Source: Adiantum capillus-veneris
Lineage: Eukaryota; Streptophyta; Polypodiopsida; Polypodiales; Pteridaceae
Length of the DNA stretch: 64,000 nucleotides
Direction: 5' to 3'
Assembly: GCA_014529385.2 (NCBI GenBank)
Contig: CM043950.1
Location: 82,346,843 to 82,410,842 of the forward strand
Position 1 is the first letter of the stretch. The number at the start of each line of letters is the position of its first letter. Under the pieces are notes generated by a model. It saw only the letters and a list, made by a program, of their open reading frames with translations, was not told the DNA's origin and did not search any database. Shown piece after piece: positions 31,034 to 44,720 of this stretch. Position numbers and translations under genes: made by a program.

Positions 31034-34000
31034 TTACTTCCCCGTTAAGGAAGAGTTTTCGTCCTCAAAAACACAAGTAGTACTATCGTCTTAAGGATAC
31101 CGATGTTTTCTTTATTGACATCCCATAAGTGAGCCAGTTGTCTGTATGACCGATAATTGGTGCAGTGAGGAGGTTCAATGAAACCAAGAGCAACATCTTG
31201 ATTTTCAACATTGTTGTCCGTTTGCAACCACTTGGGTTCAAATGGTAACTCCAGTTATAACTCACTAGAGTACTATAAAGGAGTAGCCACAACTAAGAGT
31301 CACTTGGGTCTAATTGGTAACTCACTTGAGTACTGTAAAGGAGAAACCATAACGAAGAGTTGCCAAAAGGCATAACCATGTTGAGATCTTCTGAAGGTAC
31401 TGGAATAATTTAAGGAAACCTTGGCGCAACTGTCCCTGAAGTTGAGAGCCAAATTTCCAACTCGAGTGAGTATCTTAAGAAGCTTCATAGCTAGGAAGAA
31501 TTATGGTAGGGTGTGTCCTTATGGCAGACTTTTGAACATATTGGAACACCTAGAACTACAGGTTCATCCCTAATGAAGGTTACTGGCCAACATACTTTGT
31601 CAGCACACTTGCCAAGTCCTTGACGTATGAAAGTATTGACACAATCTCCAACCCCACCACAAGAGGTGTTCAAAGTTGAAAAATCATACTTAAGCAAATT
31701 CTAGAATAGGGAAAAAAATCATCTATTCAGAAATGTGTTGTTTTAACATATGCTCTTAGCAGATCCTTTAGCGCAATATTAATCTTTGTAATCTGCATAT
31801 TCCCTTGGATAACTGATAGTATTGAGGTGTGTTTTCCTCACGGTTTACAGACAGTCGTCCCAGATGACTGGTAAACGGGGAATCACAGTAGTGTATAACC
31901 ATCGTGGTTAACTTGTAAAAATCTACAAACCCCCAAACCAAGCCATGACCTCTATTGGTTATTAGTAGACCCAAAAGTAATCTCATAGAGATAGTGCACA
32001 TAGAGTGCAAAATGCTTCATAAGCAACAACCTGAGGAATATACATGCCGTTCCAAATCAGCCTTTGCTAAACCCTAGGGCCCATAACACCTAGTGTGCAT
32101 GCACTTAGAAGAAACTAACCCGAACCTGTATATCCATAATGGTCCTGGCCAATACTGATGGTAAATGTGATGCGCCTAGCGCACATTAAAAGGAATGTAA
32201 ATAGTTCTAAAAAGAAACTAAATACTTTTAGTTGCAATCTTTTGCAAGCCTTGCTGAAACGTGTGAGTCACAATAGAAGGTGAAACATTGATCACTTCTA
32301 GGTACAGACAATGAAACTTTTCATTAACAACTTATAGCCTTGCTATATGTATAAACAAACATCTGTAATGTTGTTTAGCAGTACTTGTACCTTAACAAGT
32401 CATTCTGAGTATCCAACAATTTTTGGCCACGAAATTGCTCCTGATACGTCGTGCTAAAAAAAATGGTCTAGAAAACAGATGTGACCAGCACGTAGGGACT
32501 TTGTCGTGACACATAATTGAAATAATGGCGCCAGTGTCAGTCCAGAGACTCATATTCTCCACATGTGGAATATGTCTCATGTAAGGATGTGTAAAAAGGA
32601 ACATCCTTCAAGTACAAGATGTACTTGTGTGTGGAGGTAACTGCAAACACTCTACGACGAGAGTGAGAGGGACCCTCATTCATTGCTCCACACTGGCTAA
32701 ACGGAACTCCTCGAGTTCCTAGACCATGTTGTATCCCATGTGACAACATGTGCCAAATTGAATCCTACAAGTGGATTCTTAACAGCATAAGGTAGAAAGA
32801 TAGATTGGACACTTGGCCCAAAATACTTTGTGCCGACATGCCCTTGGCATGGCTCTGTAACATTCAAGCGTATTTATACGTCTTGAAAAACCAAGCAAAG
32901 CATACTAAAAATGGAATAACACCAAATCAATAAATTCGTACCTGGAGATTTGAACGTAATGTTCACTTACCCGTATTTAAATGGAGAGGAGCATGTCCCC
33001 TACCTAAAAAACAAACAGTATTCCACTGGGAGCCCTGGTTGTTGCCTTTGCAACACAAGCCCTTGAATTAGAATCTACGTAGTCAAATCCATTGATCAGA
33101 CTTCTTTGTAGAAACTGCTCAACTAGGAGATAATGGTAACCAACATAGTTAACCGTGTACAGATTGAGTGGAATCAACTTAGAAAGTGTGTTCGTCTGCT
33201 ATCGCATGGTAGATTGCAAAATTATTTCCTTGAAAGTAGAATTGGGAGAGATCCACTATGATCTTCAATGCAAATCACACTGTGATCCTTAATGCCTATG
33301 GGGTGATGTAGCAATCACTCGCTGGGTCTTACCCCAAAACCGTATGTCCATAGAAACTTTGTAGTGCTATAGAGAGAGCAGGAGACGCACATGAGTGAAC
33401 TACCGATCTCTTACAACCATGTTGTCACCCATGATTGCTGCGTCTATACTCCGTGGTAGAGATCAGCTTGTGTGAGGTTAAGATTATCAAGAAACGCACA
33501 TGAGCATTTGCACTGAAAACATGTGGTGAAAAAAATGACACCCTAAACATCTGTAATGATATCTGTAATGACAAGACACTTGCTTGTCAATTAACGTTAA
33601 TGTGTACTCCACTGGGTAGAGCTGTTCGATCTTGAGAACAATCATCCAAGGAATACCAAGAAGTGTATCGTATCCTAGATTTAGCAATGGCCCGTAGCCA
33701 GCGTGCGTGGTTCATAGCCCTTATGGCAATGATTGTTCAATCGATAAACCGATGAAAATAAATGTGAATGGCACCTTGCCCAATTTGTAGCTGAGAATGG
33801 TAGAGCGTCTTGGCTCAAGAGAAAACATGAAACAAACTTCGTAGAAAATTTTCATGTTGTTCCTTAGAAAAAGAGGTGAAGAATGAATAGAAGAGCATGC
33901 TGGGCTGAGGAACTTTCCTTAAATGTCTAGTTTGTGTGTGCCCAGAATGTGTGCACTTAGACATCTTATGCTTGGCTGGCAGCTTATCCTATAAGCATGC

Positions 34001-34689
34001 AACCATCTGACTGTATGATGCTCGCAACCGAAAATTATGGTAATCAATGCGTAACTAATAGTGTCCTTGTCAAAGTTATTTGTGAGAGTGTACTTTATAC
34101 CATCTGGGTAGCATGCCTTGCATACAAAAACGGAAGCTTGTGGCTATCGTGACAAAAATTCAACACCCTAAGTGCCTTGCACCGATTAGACTAGTAGGGA
34201 TTTGATGAGATGATATCCTAAATAATGTAGGTGCCCCAAACTTGGTTGCCAAATGTTCTTGTCGCCGAGTTAATCGGAGTACAAATTAGAAGCCTTGTGT
34301 CATGTGAAATTTTCCAAGCATTTGGCTTTTCACAATACTATCGAAAGTAAATGCGAGACGTAAATTTGTAGGACACGTGTATCATATACACCCTAATTCA
34401 GTGATCTTGCATGCATCTCATAATGTTTTCAGTAGATCGTATAAGCCGAGATGATGTGACTGGTCGTACCAAAAATGACTATGGCAGAAAGACAATTGAG
34501 GCGTAATAGTACCCAATTCAAAAAAACTTACAATACGCTGAAAATCCATATTCAAGTATGAGAAAATGGCTAAGATAACATGTTCAAAAGCCATATAACT
34601 ACTGTGACATGCACCAAAACTGGAGTTTATGTCAAATCACGAACTCATGCATCATGCTTTAGTTGTTCGACATGTGGGCACTGCTTTTT
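31034..34689 (-). pseudogene. Decayed pol region of the 5.47-kb element
   Basis: No frame longer than about 80 codons survives. Fragments on the minus strand include GYDTLLGIPWM (33487-33687), which resembles the ILG-x-P/D-W end of a retropepsin. HYCDSPFTSHLGRLSV near 31850-31900 has the H-x-H spacing of an integrase zinc domain. LTRVGNLALNF near 31440-31470 resembles the integrase C-terminal part, and VFEDENSSLTGK near 31047-31080 is the last coding scrap before the LTR. I could not locate RT or RNase H catalytic motifs. A roughly 67-bp imperfect tandem duplication sits near 31235-31370. Confidence 0.5.
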
Positions 34690-35409
34690 TTAATGTGTTC
34701 CTAAGCAAATAAAGCATAATTTTTGACTTTTTGCACGTTGAAATTTGGATGGTGATAGGCGCTTCTTGACCACGTTGGTTGTGCCCCGATTTGCTCTGAC
34801 AAGCGAATTATTGTGGACATGTTGGACCTCTTTGGTCATAACCGGTAAATTGGCAACCCCCTGGGTTGCTGGCAAGTGGAGAGCTGATTCTGGTAGCATT
34901 CGGTAAATTAGTTGTGTAAGATTTTCTACTTGTGTAACCAAGATTTGAACCCTAAGAGTGAGCTTCCAAAATCGGGCATCAAAAGTTTTCCAGTCCTGTC
35001 GAGTGACAAACTCCATGGCAGCTGGCAATTGTTGACTGTCATCCTCTAAAATATCCAACACGCTCTGAGGAGGAGGGGTTGATAAATGAGGAGATAGAGA
35101 TAGATCACCTGGGTTTGCATTGTCCATCCCTGTTGCCACGATAGTACTCTCCGTGAGAGTATCCGGCCCCATTACATCCACAGGTGTAGCCAATGCCAGG
35201 TATTCAAAGTCAAACATGTGTTGATCATCAATTTCCGCACTCATGGAGAATCTGTGTTGTGCGAACAAAAGAGGAAACAATACCTTGGAATGCAACAAAA
35301 ACTCGTAGCCGTATAGAACACAAAGGTAGTTAGCCGTGCTAACTTCACCGACAGTCGTAAAGAAGGTGAATTTCAAGTCTCGGTAGAATTGGCGAAGAGG
35401 TGAAATCAC
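34690..35409 (-). pseudogene. gag: Gag remnant with interrupted zinc knuckle
   Basis: A 239-codon minus-strand frame. The first ~60 residues are hydrophobic and probably read from the wrong frame of an older gag. The middle is acidic and Pro/Ser-rich (SLSPHLSTPPPQSVLDIL). The end is basic (NVVKKRLSPSKFQRAKSQ) and runs into CFICLGTH, where a TAA falls inside a CX2CX3HX4C zinc knuckle whose last part (KKQCP) follows the stop. The domain order fits a Gag C-terminus. Further gag-like fragments lie upstream at 35345-36092 but cannot be joined safely. Confidence 0.6.
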
Positions 35410-36146
35410 CGAGGAGCCTCAGCACTAGCTCATAGCAGGTTGCGATAATTAAGTGGGTAAGTATGTCCTCAACTGAACCGAAAGCTGAATTTGAAGTCGG
35501 ATTGTAAATCCCAAGCAACCGCGAAATCAACACAATCAACAATTGATTTGCAGCCCAGGATGTACTTGAAAACACCGATCAATTTGTAGTAGTCGACAAC
35601 CGGATTTGCATCTTATGCAAACGGAAAAATCAATTGGAGTTTGCAGCCTGATTGGAATACTGAATTATTCCTCCAGAACCACAAATTATGGTCGTTTATC
35701 TTCCAAAGGAGCACGAGAACGGAGGAAGGCTTGCCGGCCTCTTGTTTATGCTGCCCAGTTGGTGGGAAGGGCCTTCTACTATGGCCAAAGCTCAAAGTTA
35801 ATGGCCAAACGCCTTTTAATGTGAATACGCAGAATTTTTGAAGCCAAAAATAGAGCCGAAAGCGTGCACTTCACTGCGAGGAGAAAGTTGGCGATGGCGC
35901 GACTTGCTTAGGCCGGCTACGGCCGCGAGGTTCTGGCAAACACCCTACCTCAGCATGCCGCTCCTTCCAAGCCCGACTCCTCATTAAATCATCCACCACA
36001 CACATCGTTCCAAAAAAGGAAAGCCTCCCCGAATTGGCAAGAAAATCGGCTAAAAATGGAAAAGGCCATAAAAAGCCACGGTTCTCCCCCAAGGAGCCTG
36101 CTTTTAGGGACCTAAAGAGACCACGCCTAACTGTAAGAGACTCCTA

Positions 36147-36159
36147 GGCTCTGATACCA
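36147..36159 (-). other. Primer binding site, tRNA-iMet, perfect
   Basis: Minus-strand TGGTATCAGAGCC, separated from the LTR end by one base. All 13 bases match the standard plant initiator-Met primer site. Confidence 0.95.
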
Positions 36160-36160
36160 G

Positions 36161-36331
36161 TGTAAGAACTAGGGAACTAGGCTCTGAGATCCTCCTCCCA
36201 ACCTCCCTTTATATAGGCAGGATCCTAGCCTCTTGCCCTAGACGGATGCCCTGTCCACACTGCCTAGCCCAACCCTTGGCCGTAGTCCGTGACTAACCTA
36301 GTTCTTAGGGTACATGACCCTTGTCCTCACA
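36161..36331 (-). repeat. 5' LTR (171 bp)
   Basis: Partner of 30863-31033. The minus-strand start is TGTGAGGA and the end TTCTTACA. Contains the same TATATAAAG box. Very short for an LTR, leaving little room for regulatory sequence. Confidence 0.9.
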
Positions 36332-37792
36332 CTAATGATGGGCGGCTTGGCACGGACTCTGGGCCATCCATTGCTTGGTATGATTCAAGTTTTTGTCTTA
36401 TAAGACTCTCTTTTTCTTTATTGTTCACAAATGTTAAGTAGTATGCATGCTTAGAATCAAGTTTGTGGAGACGGCATCTTCCAAACATCAAGTAGAGCTA
36501 GTCACTCTACTATGGAAGATTGATAGGACTAATGTGCAGACATGCTTGATTAGTCATCCATTCTAGAATGATGTCGTAGGGTAAGATAGGGATCCTCTAT
36601 CCGCTAGAAAAAGGACTAATAAATAGGATTTACCTTCTCTACCCCATAGTCAAGGATGACTATGATTTCAAGTGAGAGGTAATGTCATAATAACTAATAT
36701 CTAATTCTCCTAAATGATTTTCTCATGTTAAGCTCGTCATTTAATATAGGGAAGTACCAGGGCAGAAAAAGTTAGAATATTGGTTAAACTGGCAAATTGG
36801 CCACAATAGGGATCCAAAGGAGGGAAGATAGGGATCCAAAGGGGGGGGCATATGCAAAAAAGAAATGTGAAACAATGTCCTTTAAAGACCCTAAGGTTTA
36901 TCCCATTAAGACTTCCAAAATGCTAAGGTTCCAAAATTCAAAGGTTGTGTCCAATGGTCAAGCTTAGTGATATTGGATGCTTTGTGAGTGTGCCAAAAAG
37001 TCTTCAAGACTCCTACATAGGAGAGGGCAAGCCCTGTAAGTAGGCGATAAGAGAGAAACACACACACACACACTCACACTCATAGGCTCCCTTTACACAA
37101 AGGGAATGGGTGACACATGTCAACTCCCTAGGCCAATTTCCCACAAGGTGCACTCAAATCCTATTGGATGGCCATAGAAGTGGACCAATGAGAATTAGGA
37201 TAGGTTAAATCTAGTTTAATTCATTTAGAAATACTTGATAAAAGGACCAATAAGAATGAAGCTCTCTAGAAGACTATTGGCCAATCTCCCAAGGGGTCCA
37301 ATGAGCATTCATCAGCCCCACGGCTTGCTTGATTCCTATAGGCCAGAAGAAAAAGGGGTCCAATGAGAGTTTATTTGCATTATTTAATTACCTAAAGCTC
37401 TCACAAAAGGGGAAAGGGGGACACTTGTCACAAGGCTATCACTTATGCTTCTTAAACCCTATTGTCTAAGCTTGGAGAGGTCCAATGGGAAGCCAACAAG
37501 AGGATTTAGCGAGAGGGGTCGACCAAGAGAGAGAAGGGGGTGATTTTTCAAAGAAATTATCACTCACACACTCACACAATCTCATGTGTGAAGCAAGAAG
37601 ACTCTCTCTCTCTCTTTCTCAAGCTTTAATGGAAAGCTCATCACCTACTCCAAGCTTGTGAGAAGGGAGGGCTACACAAACAACTCTTAGCTTTGTGATG
37701 CAAATCCAACCAAGAGCCAAGCTTCAATGCATGCTCATCTCCTCTACCATGCTAATTACTAAGGTATGCTAAGCTATTATGAGTGATTAGGT

Positions 37793-37968
37793 GAGGAGAT
37801 ATACTTCTTTCTCGTAAGACTACTCCTTCCTGTCAATCTACTCTCATACCCCGCTAGCTCTCACCATCTTTGAAGGTGCGGAGGAGATATACTTCTTTCT
37901 CGTAAGACTACTCCTTTCTCTCAATCTACTCTCATACCCTGCTAGCTTTCACCATCTTTGAAGGTGCA
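37793..37968 (+). repeat. 88-bp tandem duplication
   Basis: Two adjacent copies, 37793-37880 and 37881-37968, with the same length and only a few substitutions. Each begins GAGGAGATATACTTC and ends TTGAAGGTGC. Confidence 0.95.
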
Positions 37969-38364
37969 TGAGGTCTTGGGTCTGAGACCATGAGGAATTG
38001 ATGTTGTGTTTTATAAGTGTTTTCTTAGTGCTTGAAGTTTCCATCTTCATTCCACTAGCTAGTTATTGAAGGAACACAAAGAATTGTATTGTAGAATGTC
38101 TCCCTTGATGGGGGAAACCTATAATACAAAGCCTTTTGGAGGGGCGGCCAGCTCCATGTAAATCCGGTCCTCAACTATTGTCAATAGCTTAATTTCTCTC
38201 TCTTTTGAGGTATTTCTCATGCCTATCTAGCTAGATGTTATGATTTTGTTGCTCTCTCCACCCAAGCAGTCTTGCTATGATCATTAGGAATATATTCTAA
38301 TGAAATGCTCACTATGTTCATGTTATTTTCCACTATACACAAGTTACTAGGCCATTAAATGTTA

Positions 38365-38398
<34 letters not shown>
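38365..38398 (+). repeat. (CA)n microsatellite
   Basis: About 17 CA units. Confidence 0.95.
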
Positions 38399-38401
<3 letters not shown>

Positions 38402-38403
38402 GA

Positions 38404-38740
<337 letters not shown>

Positions 38741-39989
38741 TTTTGAGTGAGCTTTTTTTGAGTGACCATTAAGAGAGTTTCTTTCCAATATTTTTCAAGC
38801 GAGGGTATCTCTAAAAAAAATCCCTCTCAATCCCTCAAACTACTCACTCCAAACCTCAACTCCATGTCATCCACATTGGGAATCTTTACCTAGATTCAGA
38901 TGGCCCTGCCAGTTGTAGAGCACAACCTAGTTGCATCATTTTCTTGACAATACCATCATGATATTTGAGTGGATCTTTCTTGTTTTCACTTGGATCCACC
39001 TTTGGATTTGGCAATGAGGTACATGTTAGCCTTTCCTTATCTTTTGACATGTGACCTTCTTTGATGTCCACACACTTAGCATACTTGTAGAGACAAACTT
39101 CAATGAAATCACACTTAGCATACTTGTAGAGACATCATTGTAGAGACATACTTCAATGAAATCAACCTTGCTTCATGTACTTGGCTCCTTGAGCTATTGT
39201 TGTGTGAGCCTTGTTTCATTGAGGCTCTCACAACTACTTGGAGTTGTAGTCCAAGGTGCCACAAGGCATGGATACTACATCAATGATAGAGAGTGTCAAG
39301 TATCATACATCAAATTATCCATGCCAGGCTCTAACAATGCACTTGTTTCTCATTGCACGCTCATAGTTGTAGTTGCAAGTGCATCCATAATAGGTATTTC
39401 TTGATCTACGTCTTGTGTGTTATCTATTCATTGGCCCACCTTGAGTGCTAGTGCTTTAGGTGACATCAAGTTGATTTGGACCATGGTGATGAATGTTGAC
39501 ATGCTCCTTGATGCTCACACATTTTGGATCTTCACATGAGAGAGATCATAGGTTAATTTTGGGAGGCGAATTGTTGTGCCTTGCTAGACGTAAAAAAGAT
39601 AGCTCGGTTGGAGCATGGTGTGAGTGTAGTTTTCAAGCTAGCTTTACAGGTAAGCTATGGAGGGAGCTTTTTTAAAAAAAATGTGCAAATTAGTTTCTTT
39701 GAAAAAAAACACTCCAAAAGCTCACCCCAAATAAGTTACAAGTAATCCTAGACAAGGCCAAAGTGAACGGATTTGAAGCCCACAAATAGAAATATGCCCA
39801 CAAAAGCACACTCACACTATACGCACATACTAGCATGAAATGACAAAAAGCACACAAACACTTACAAGCATGTGTATACATACACATATGCACCTACACC
39901 ACAAATATTTAAATACCAAAATCACAATATATGGTAATATACGTAGAGTATTTCCTTGACATTGATAAAAACAATATAGTATGAATATG

Positions 39990-41190
39990 ACAAGCCATGG
40001 TCACCATGCATGAATTCCCAAATATGACTACACAATAATGAAGTTATCGCTTCTAAAAATTTCAATCCAACACCATAATAAAGTATCCTTGAGCCAAACT
40101 AAATCAATGACACACTTAGATACATTGTAAATGTATCATGAGCTCATACATCATATACAACAATCCTTGATTGGAAGCATTCAAGAGATTAAATATATAT
40201 ATATATATATTTTGAACAAAAAGTTACAATCTGTGACAAAAATTGAACGATGTTGCTATGCCCTAATTTGTGAGTTTACATTCATCGATAAACATATCAT
40301 GGTTTACAATATATCCAAAGATATGCAAAAAGGTGTAATAAATGTGTGCATACAAGATATGGTCATGGTCACCATTCACGACTTCCCAAATATGACTACA
40401 TAGTAATGAAGTGATTTCTTCTAGAATTCTTGACATAACACCACAATGAAGTGCCCTTGAAACAATCTAAATCAATGACACACTTAGAAAAGTCAATGTA
40501 TCATAACCTCTTTCATGATATTCCACAATGTGTAATTTGAAGCATTTGAGAGTCACAAAATAATGATAGTATACCAAAAACTTACAATGTGTGAACATTG
40601 AATAATGGGGCAAGATCCTCATTTGTGAGCTTACATTCATGGCCAAGCATATTATGGTTTACAATCAATCCAAAAATACAAAAAAATAAGTAATTTTGTT
40701 TTCATTGCAAGATACAGTTATCATCACACCACACACTCACACTATACCACAAAACTTTTGATTCTAACATAACCATTTATGGTTCCCTAGAATCGTCTAA
40801 ACAATTTGGTATCACTATGAAAAACCATGGCCACCATTCACAACTTCCCAATATATGTCTACTTGGAAATGAAGTGACTATTTCCAAAAAGTTGAACATA
40901 ACACCACACTAAAGTATGTTTGAGCCAAATTTAATCAGTGGTACACTTAGACCAATTATTAATGATTCATGAGCTCATACATGATATACAAGAGTGTTTC
41001 ATTTGAAGCATTCAAGACTCAAAAAACAATGATAATATTCCAAAAATTTAGTAATGTGCAACTAGCATTGGATTCTCATGCAAGGTTCTCATTTGTGAGC
41101 TTACATTGATGGATAAGCATAGTATAGTTTACATCCACTCGATAAATACCCAAAAAGATGTAGTAAATGTGTTTGCATGGAAGATGTGGC
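39990..41190 (+). repeat. Satellite-like array of diverged ~365-bp units
   Basis: Three clear units begin near 40000, 40368 and 40829, each with a CATGGTCACCATTCAC-like start. They share blocks for AATGAAGTGA, AACACCAC, TAAATCAATG, CATGAGCTCATAC and GAAGCATTCAAGA, in the same order. A fourth partial unit starts near 41170. The middle unit is about 100 bp longer. Substitution is heavy, so the array is old. No coding. Confidence 0.75.
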
Positions 41191-42200
41191 CATCCTTATG
41201 CTACTCAATCTGTGAAGTCTTTGCACTTACACATTGGGTCTGTTGTAATGTGCAATTCAGACACCTCATCACATACTTAAAAACTTGAAGTGCCCACCAT
41301 AAATCTTTCTTGTTGTTTTTCCTATAATAACAACATGGTCCTCAATATTTGTCTCCATAGATATTGTAGAGTGAAAGTGGCTAAAATGCCTGGAGATACT
41401 ACACATTTCTCAGCTTTGTCACCACTCACTTTTAAACTTTGAATTATCCTTCAAATTTCTTAATTCACTTGATTTCAAATATGTTCCTTTCTCCATAGGC
41501 AAAGTGTTTGAAACTCACCTCGGACATTGCAAAATTGTATTTCCATGTAATGTCCACACTGTTATTACAAAACCGCATGTACTATGTTTTTTCCCCCTTT
41601 CCCCTGCTGCCCACCCTCATTCCCAGTCTCTCCTATCCTTATCCGCTAGAATTATGGTGCTACAGTGATGATACCCTTATTTTTTATAATTTTCATACAT
41701 TTTCCATTTTGATCACCCAACTAGCCTTGAGATTGTATGCTAGTTCCTCTAGGGATTCATCAAATTTCCCTTATTGTTTTGTAGATTTCACATTCTTCAA
41801 AAACCATCTCTTGAGTGCTTTCTTCCTCCAAGAATCTTGGTGGTGCTTGAGGTGTACATCTTGTTTTCCTTGAAATATTTTGACTTACATTTTTTTGGAG
41901 CAATTTTTTTCCTCCAAGTTTCTCATGGTCTAATCTACTTCTCTAACAAAATGAGGTTTAGTAGGAGCATGCCCTTGAGACATGCATCTTGACAATTCCT
42001 CTATAGAATTTCTAGCCCCATGGTATCTACCTTCAGAATGCAAGCATTTTCACACTCTGTAACAATGAATTGGGAAAATTAGACACACTTGCATTAAACA
42101 AGTTAAGATTTTTTATTTTTTCTTGTCTCTAGCTAGTCAACTGGTGTGTTGTGTTGTGGCCAAGTTTCTGGTAGGAATCTTTCTCTATATACTCATTCCT

Positions 42201-42472
42201 TTTTATTGCTCTTTGCTTTCTCTTCATTTCTCTAATTTTATTCCTTTGACTATCTCTTTATCATGTTTCATTAGCTCTTTCTAATTGAGCTAAGTTGCAC
42301 CAATGGTTGTGCACAATGACTTGGTGAGTCTCCACTTTTTATTGCTCTTTGCTTTCTCTTCATTTCTCTAATTTTATTCCTTTGACTATCTCTTTATCAT
42401 GTTTCATTAGCTCTTTCTAATTGAGCTAAGTTGCACCAATGGTTGTGCACAATGACTTGGTGAGTCTCCATA
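42201..42472 (+). repeat. 136-bp tandem duplication
   Basis: Copies 42201-42336 and 42337-42472, nearly identical, each starting TTTTATTGCTCTTTGC and ending GTGAGTCTCCA. Confidence 0.95.
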
Positions 42473-42620
42473 GCTTTGTTGCATTTATCATAGATGTTCA
42501 TATGGATTATTGTTGGGTTATTTTTATGCAAGGAAAAGAAGAAAGGAAAGCTTCAATGTTTTTGTAATAAGTAGAAGGCCATAGTATAGATTTACTTTTA
42601 TGGGTAGTCATGGGACCATA

Positions 42621-42888
42621 AGTTGATCACATTTGTTAATTGATGCAACATTAGTGCATAGGCTTTTGTTAAATGCCCAAACCTAGTAGCTACATATCAA
42701 GGACAAATACAAAGAAGTGGCAAGAATTGGATCTACACATTTTTTATGCAACACGTTGATCACATTTGTTAATTGATGCAACATTAGTGCACAGGCTTTT
42801 GTTAAATGCCCAAGCCTAGTAGCTACATATCAAGGACAAATACAAAGAAGTGGCAAGAATTGGATCTACACATTTTTTCAATTTGATC
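42621..42888 (+). repeat. 134-bp tandem duplication
   Basis: Copies 42621-42754 and 42755-42888, nearly identical, each starting GTTGATCACATTTG. Lies about 150 bp from the previous duplication, with almost the same unit length but unrelated sequence. Confidence 0.95.
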
Positions 42889-43689
42889 GCGTATTGTAAA
42901 TTTTTCATTAATTTTCAATCACTGTAATAATTATGATGTGACACGGCTCAATATGAGTTTTGAGCTATATAGGTGATGTTAGTTAGTGTGTCTATGTAGC
43001 ACATAAGCGAGTGTGGAGTCCTAAAAACTTTGAGCACTTAGACTTTAGGTACATAAAGAAATGTGGAAATGGAATTAGGGTTCTTAGCCTCATTTGTTGA
43101 GAGCACAACCTAGTGAGAGGTCATGTAATGTATGGCTATTGAGTTCTTGAACTTCTTTGTACTTATGTGACTTTATTAAAACTAATCAATGCTCTTAATT
43201 CTCTTTCATTATGCCTCTTTTACTCTCTGTTGATGGTATTTGATTAGCTAGACATCAACTAATCAATGGTGGTCAACTACTTTCTAATCATGGGTGATTG
43301 CTCTTTTTTCTTTGTGTATGCATTTATGATTTGATTGAAGCATGGTTAGCTTTATATCTACGTACGTACTCATGTGATCAATGTATGCCATGATAGGGTT
43401 ATTGGAGTTGTGCTTTAGTGGAATAATTAGTGTGTTTGATTGTGTTGATTTAGGTGAAGAAAAGATGAATTAAAGATTTCTAATATCGTGGCTTAGCTCA
43501 TCCATTGGCCAAACGTTACCTCATTGAGTAAACCATTTTTACTGCTTTGATTATATCACTATTTGTGTGAGTGATTCCATGCCCTATTTGGGTAGCTCGG
43601 CTCTCCGATTTGACAATTTTGTTGATCCATTGGACCTATGAAATCATCAATTAGTAGGTAAACAAGGTGGTATTCTCAACCTCCATAGG

Positions 43690-44720
43690 ATGCTAGACAT
43701 GTGTAATATGCCATGATGTTGCCAAGTTGATGCTACAAATCATTAATTTGTTTGTTTTCATACCATCGTAATGCCATTTTTTATTCTAGAGTATATATGC
43801 ACAAAATTGATGATTTCAAGTGGTAATTAGCGTTGGTGATTTGCTAATTGTGTCCTTAATTGATCTAATTGCAAATGTTTGCACTAAAAATAAGTGTTTC
43901 TATACTCTAATTGAGTGTATGTAAGCTTGATTTCAAATGGACGTGCACAAAATTCAATTGTGTGTGCTTTAATTAATCAAGGTTTAATTGTGAATTTGGA
44001 GATTGTGAGATTGACTTGTGGTATGGGCATTGTTAATTATGTTTGATTTGCAAGATTGATCACTTTAATCTTTGTGTGTGCACACCTAAAAATTGGTAAA
44101 AAACCATCATTTGTTAGCATGTATGTGCATAAAAATTGACAAATGTGCATGTTTAATAGGACTTGGGAATGCAAAGTTGATGTGTGTAAAGTCTAATTAA
44201 TGCATGATTGAGCTAAAATTATTGAATTACACACACTAATTGCACCAATTTTGACCGATATTGTCAACATAATGGCATAGTTCTTGATTTTAATTGATGA
44301 AATTAATTGGCAATTGAGTTGTTGTGAAAATTGTGACATTATTTGGCTTCACACTTGATCTAAGTGAGAGGAATTTTTAGAAAATTTGCGAGTATTTTTT
44401 GGATAATTTGATAAACTTTTGGCATTTTTTGCTAACTATTGTAATAATTTTTAACTGATTCCATAAAAATTTAGCTATGCATGATCTTGATGAATTGTTT
44501 TGAATGCAAGATTTTGAGTGCTTATGTCTTCACATCAATCAAGCTTGGTGCAATTTACTATGTTCAAGGCCAATTTTGTTGATTTTTGTCGTAATTGGTA
44601 ATTTTATAAAAAATTATATTTGTGGCATGGTTGTACATGCCAATAATATCTTGATTTCTTTAGTATTTTTTGGCATTTTTAGTAAATTTTGAGTTTTTGG
44701 ACAAATTTAGGGTTATTTTG
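43690..44720 (+). repeat. Long dispersed repeat, copy 1
   Basis: Shares an ordered series of blocks with 53000-54160: CATACCATCGTAATGCCA near the start, AATTGATCTAATTG, TCTAATTGAGTGT, GTGTGTGCACACCTAAAAAT, then TTTGTGGCATG and GCATTTTT blocks. Strongly diverged and AT-rich. Each copy is followed downstream by CT tracts. Probably two old copies of one retroelement-derived sequence. Confidence 0.65.

Larger units (their letters stand above)
30863..36331 (-). mobile_element. Structurally complete 5.47-kb LTR retrotransposon with target duplication
   Basis: Two 171-bp LTRs (30863-31033 and 36161-36331) flank an internal region. CTAAT is present immediately outside both ends (30858-30862 and 36332-36336), a perfect 5-bp target-site duplication. 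The primer site next to the right LTR shows that the element reads on the minus strand. By my alignment the LTRs differ at 11 of 171 positions (about 6%), so insertion is not recent, in line with the decayed coding region. Residual gag with a broken zinc knuckle and a protease scrap support a Ty3-gypsy type, though integrase-RT order cannot be read with confidence. Confidence 0.9.
41191..43689. other. AT-rich non-coding DNA with two tandem duplications
   Basis: No gene supported. A 121-codon frame at 41508-41873 is hydrophobic with no motif. The two duplications at 42201-42472 and 42621-42888 are listed separately. Confidence 0.5.
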
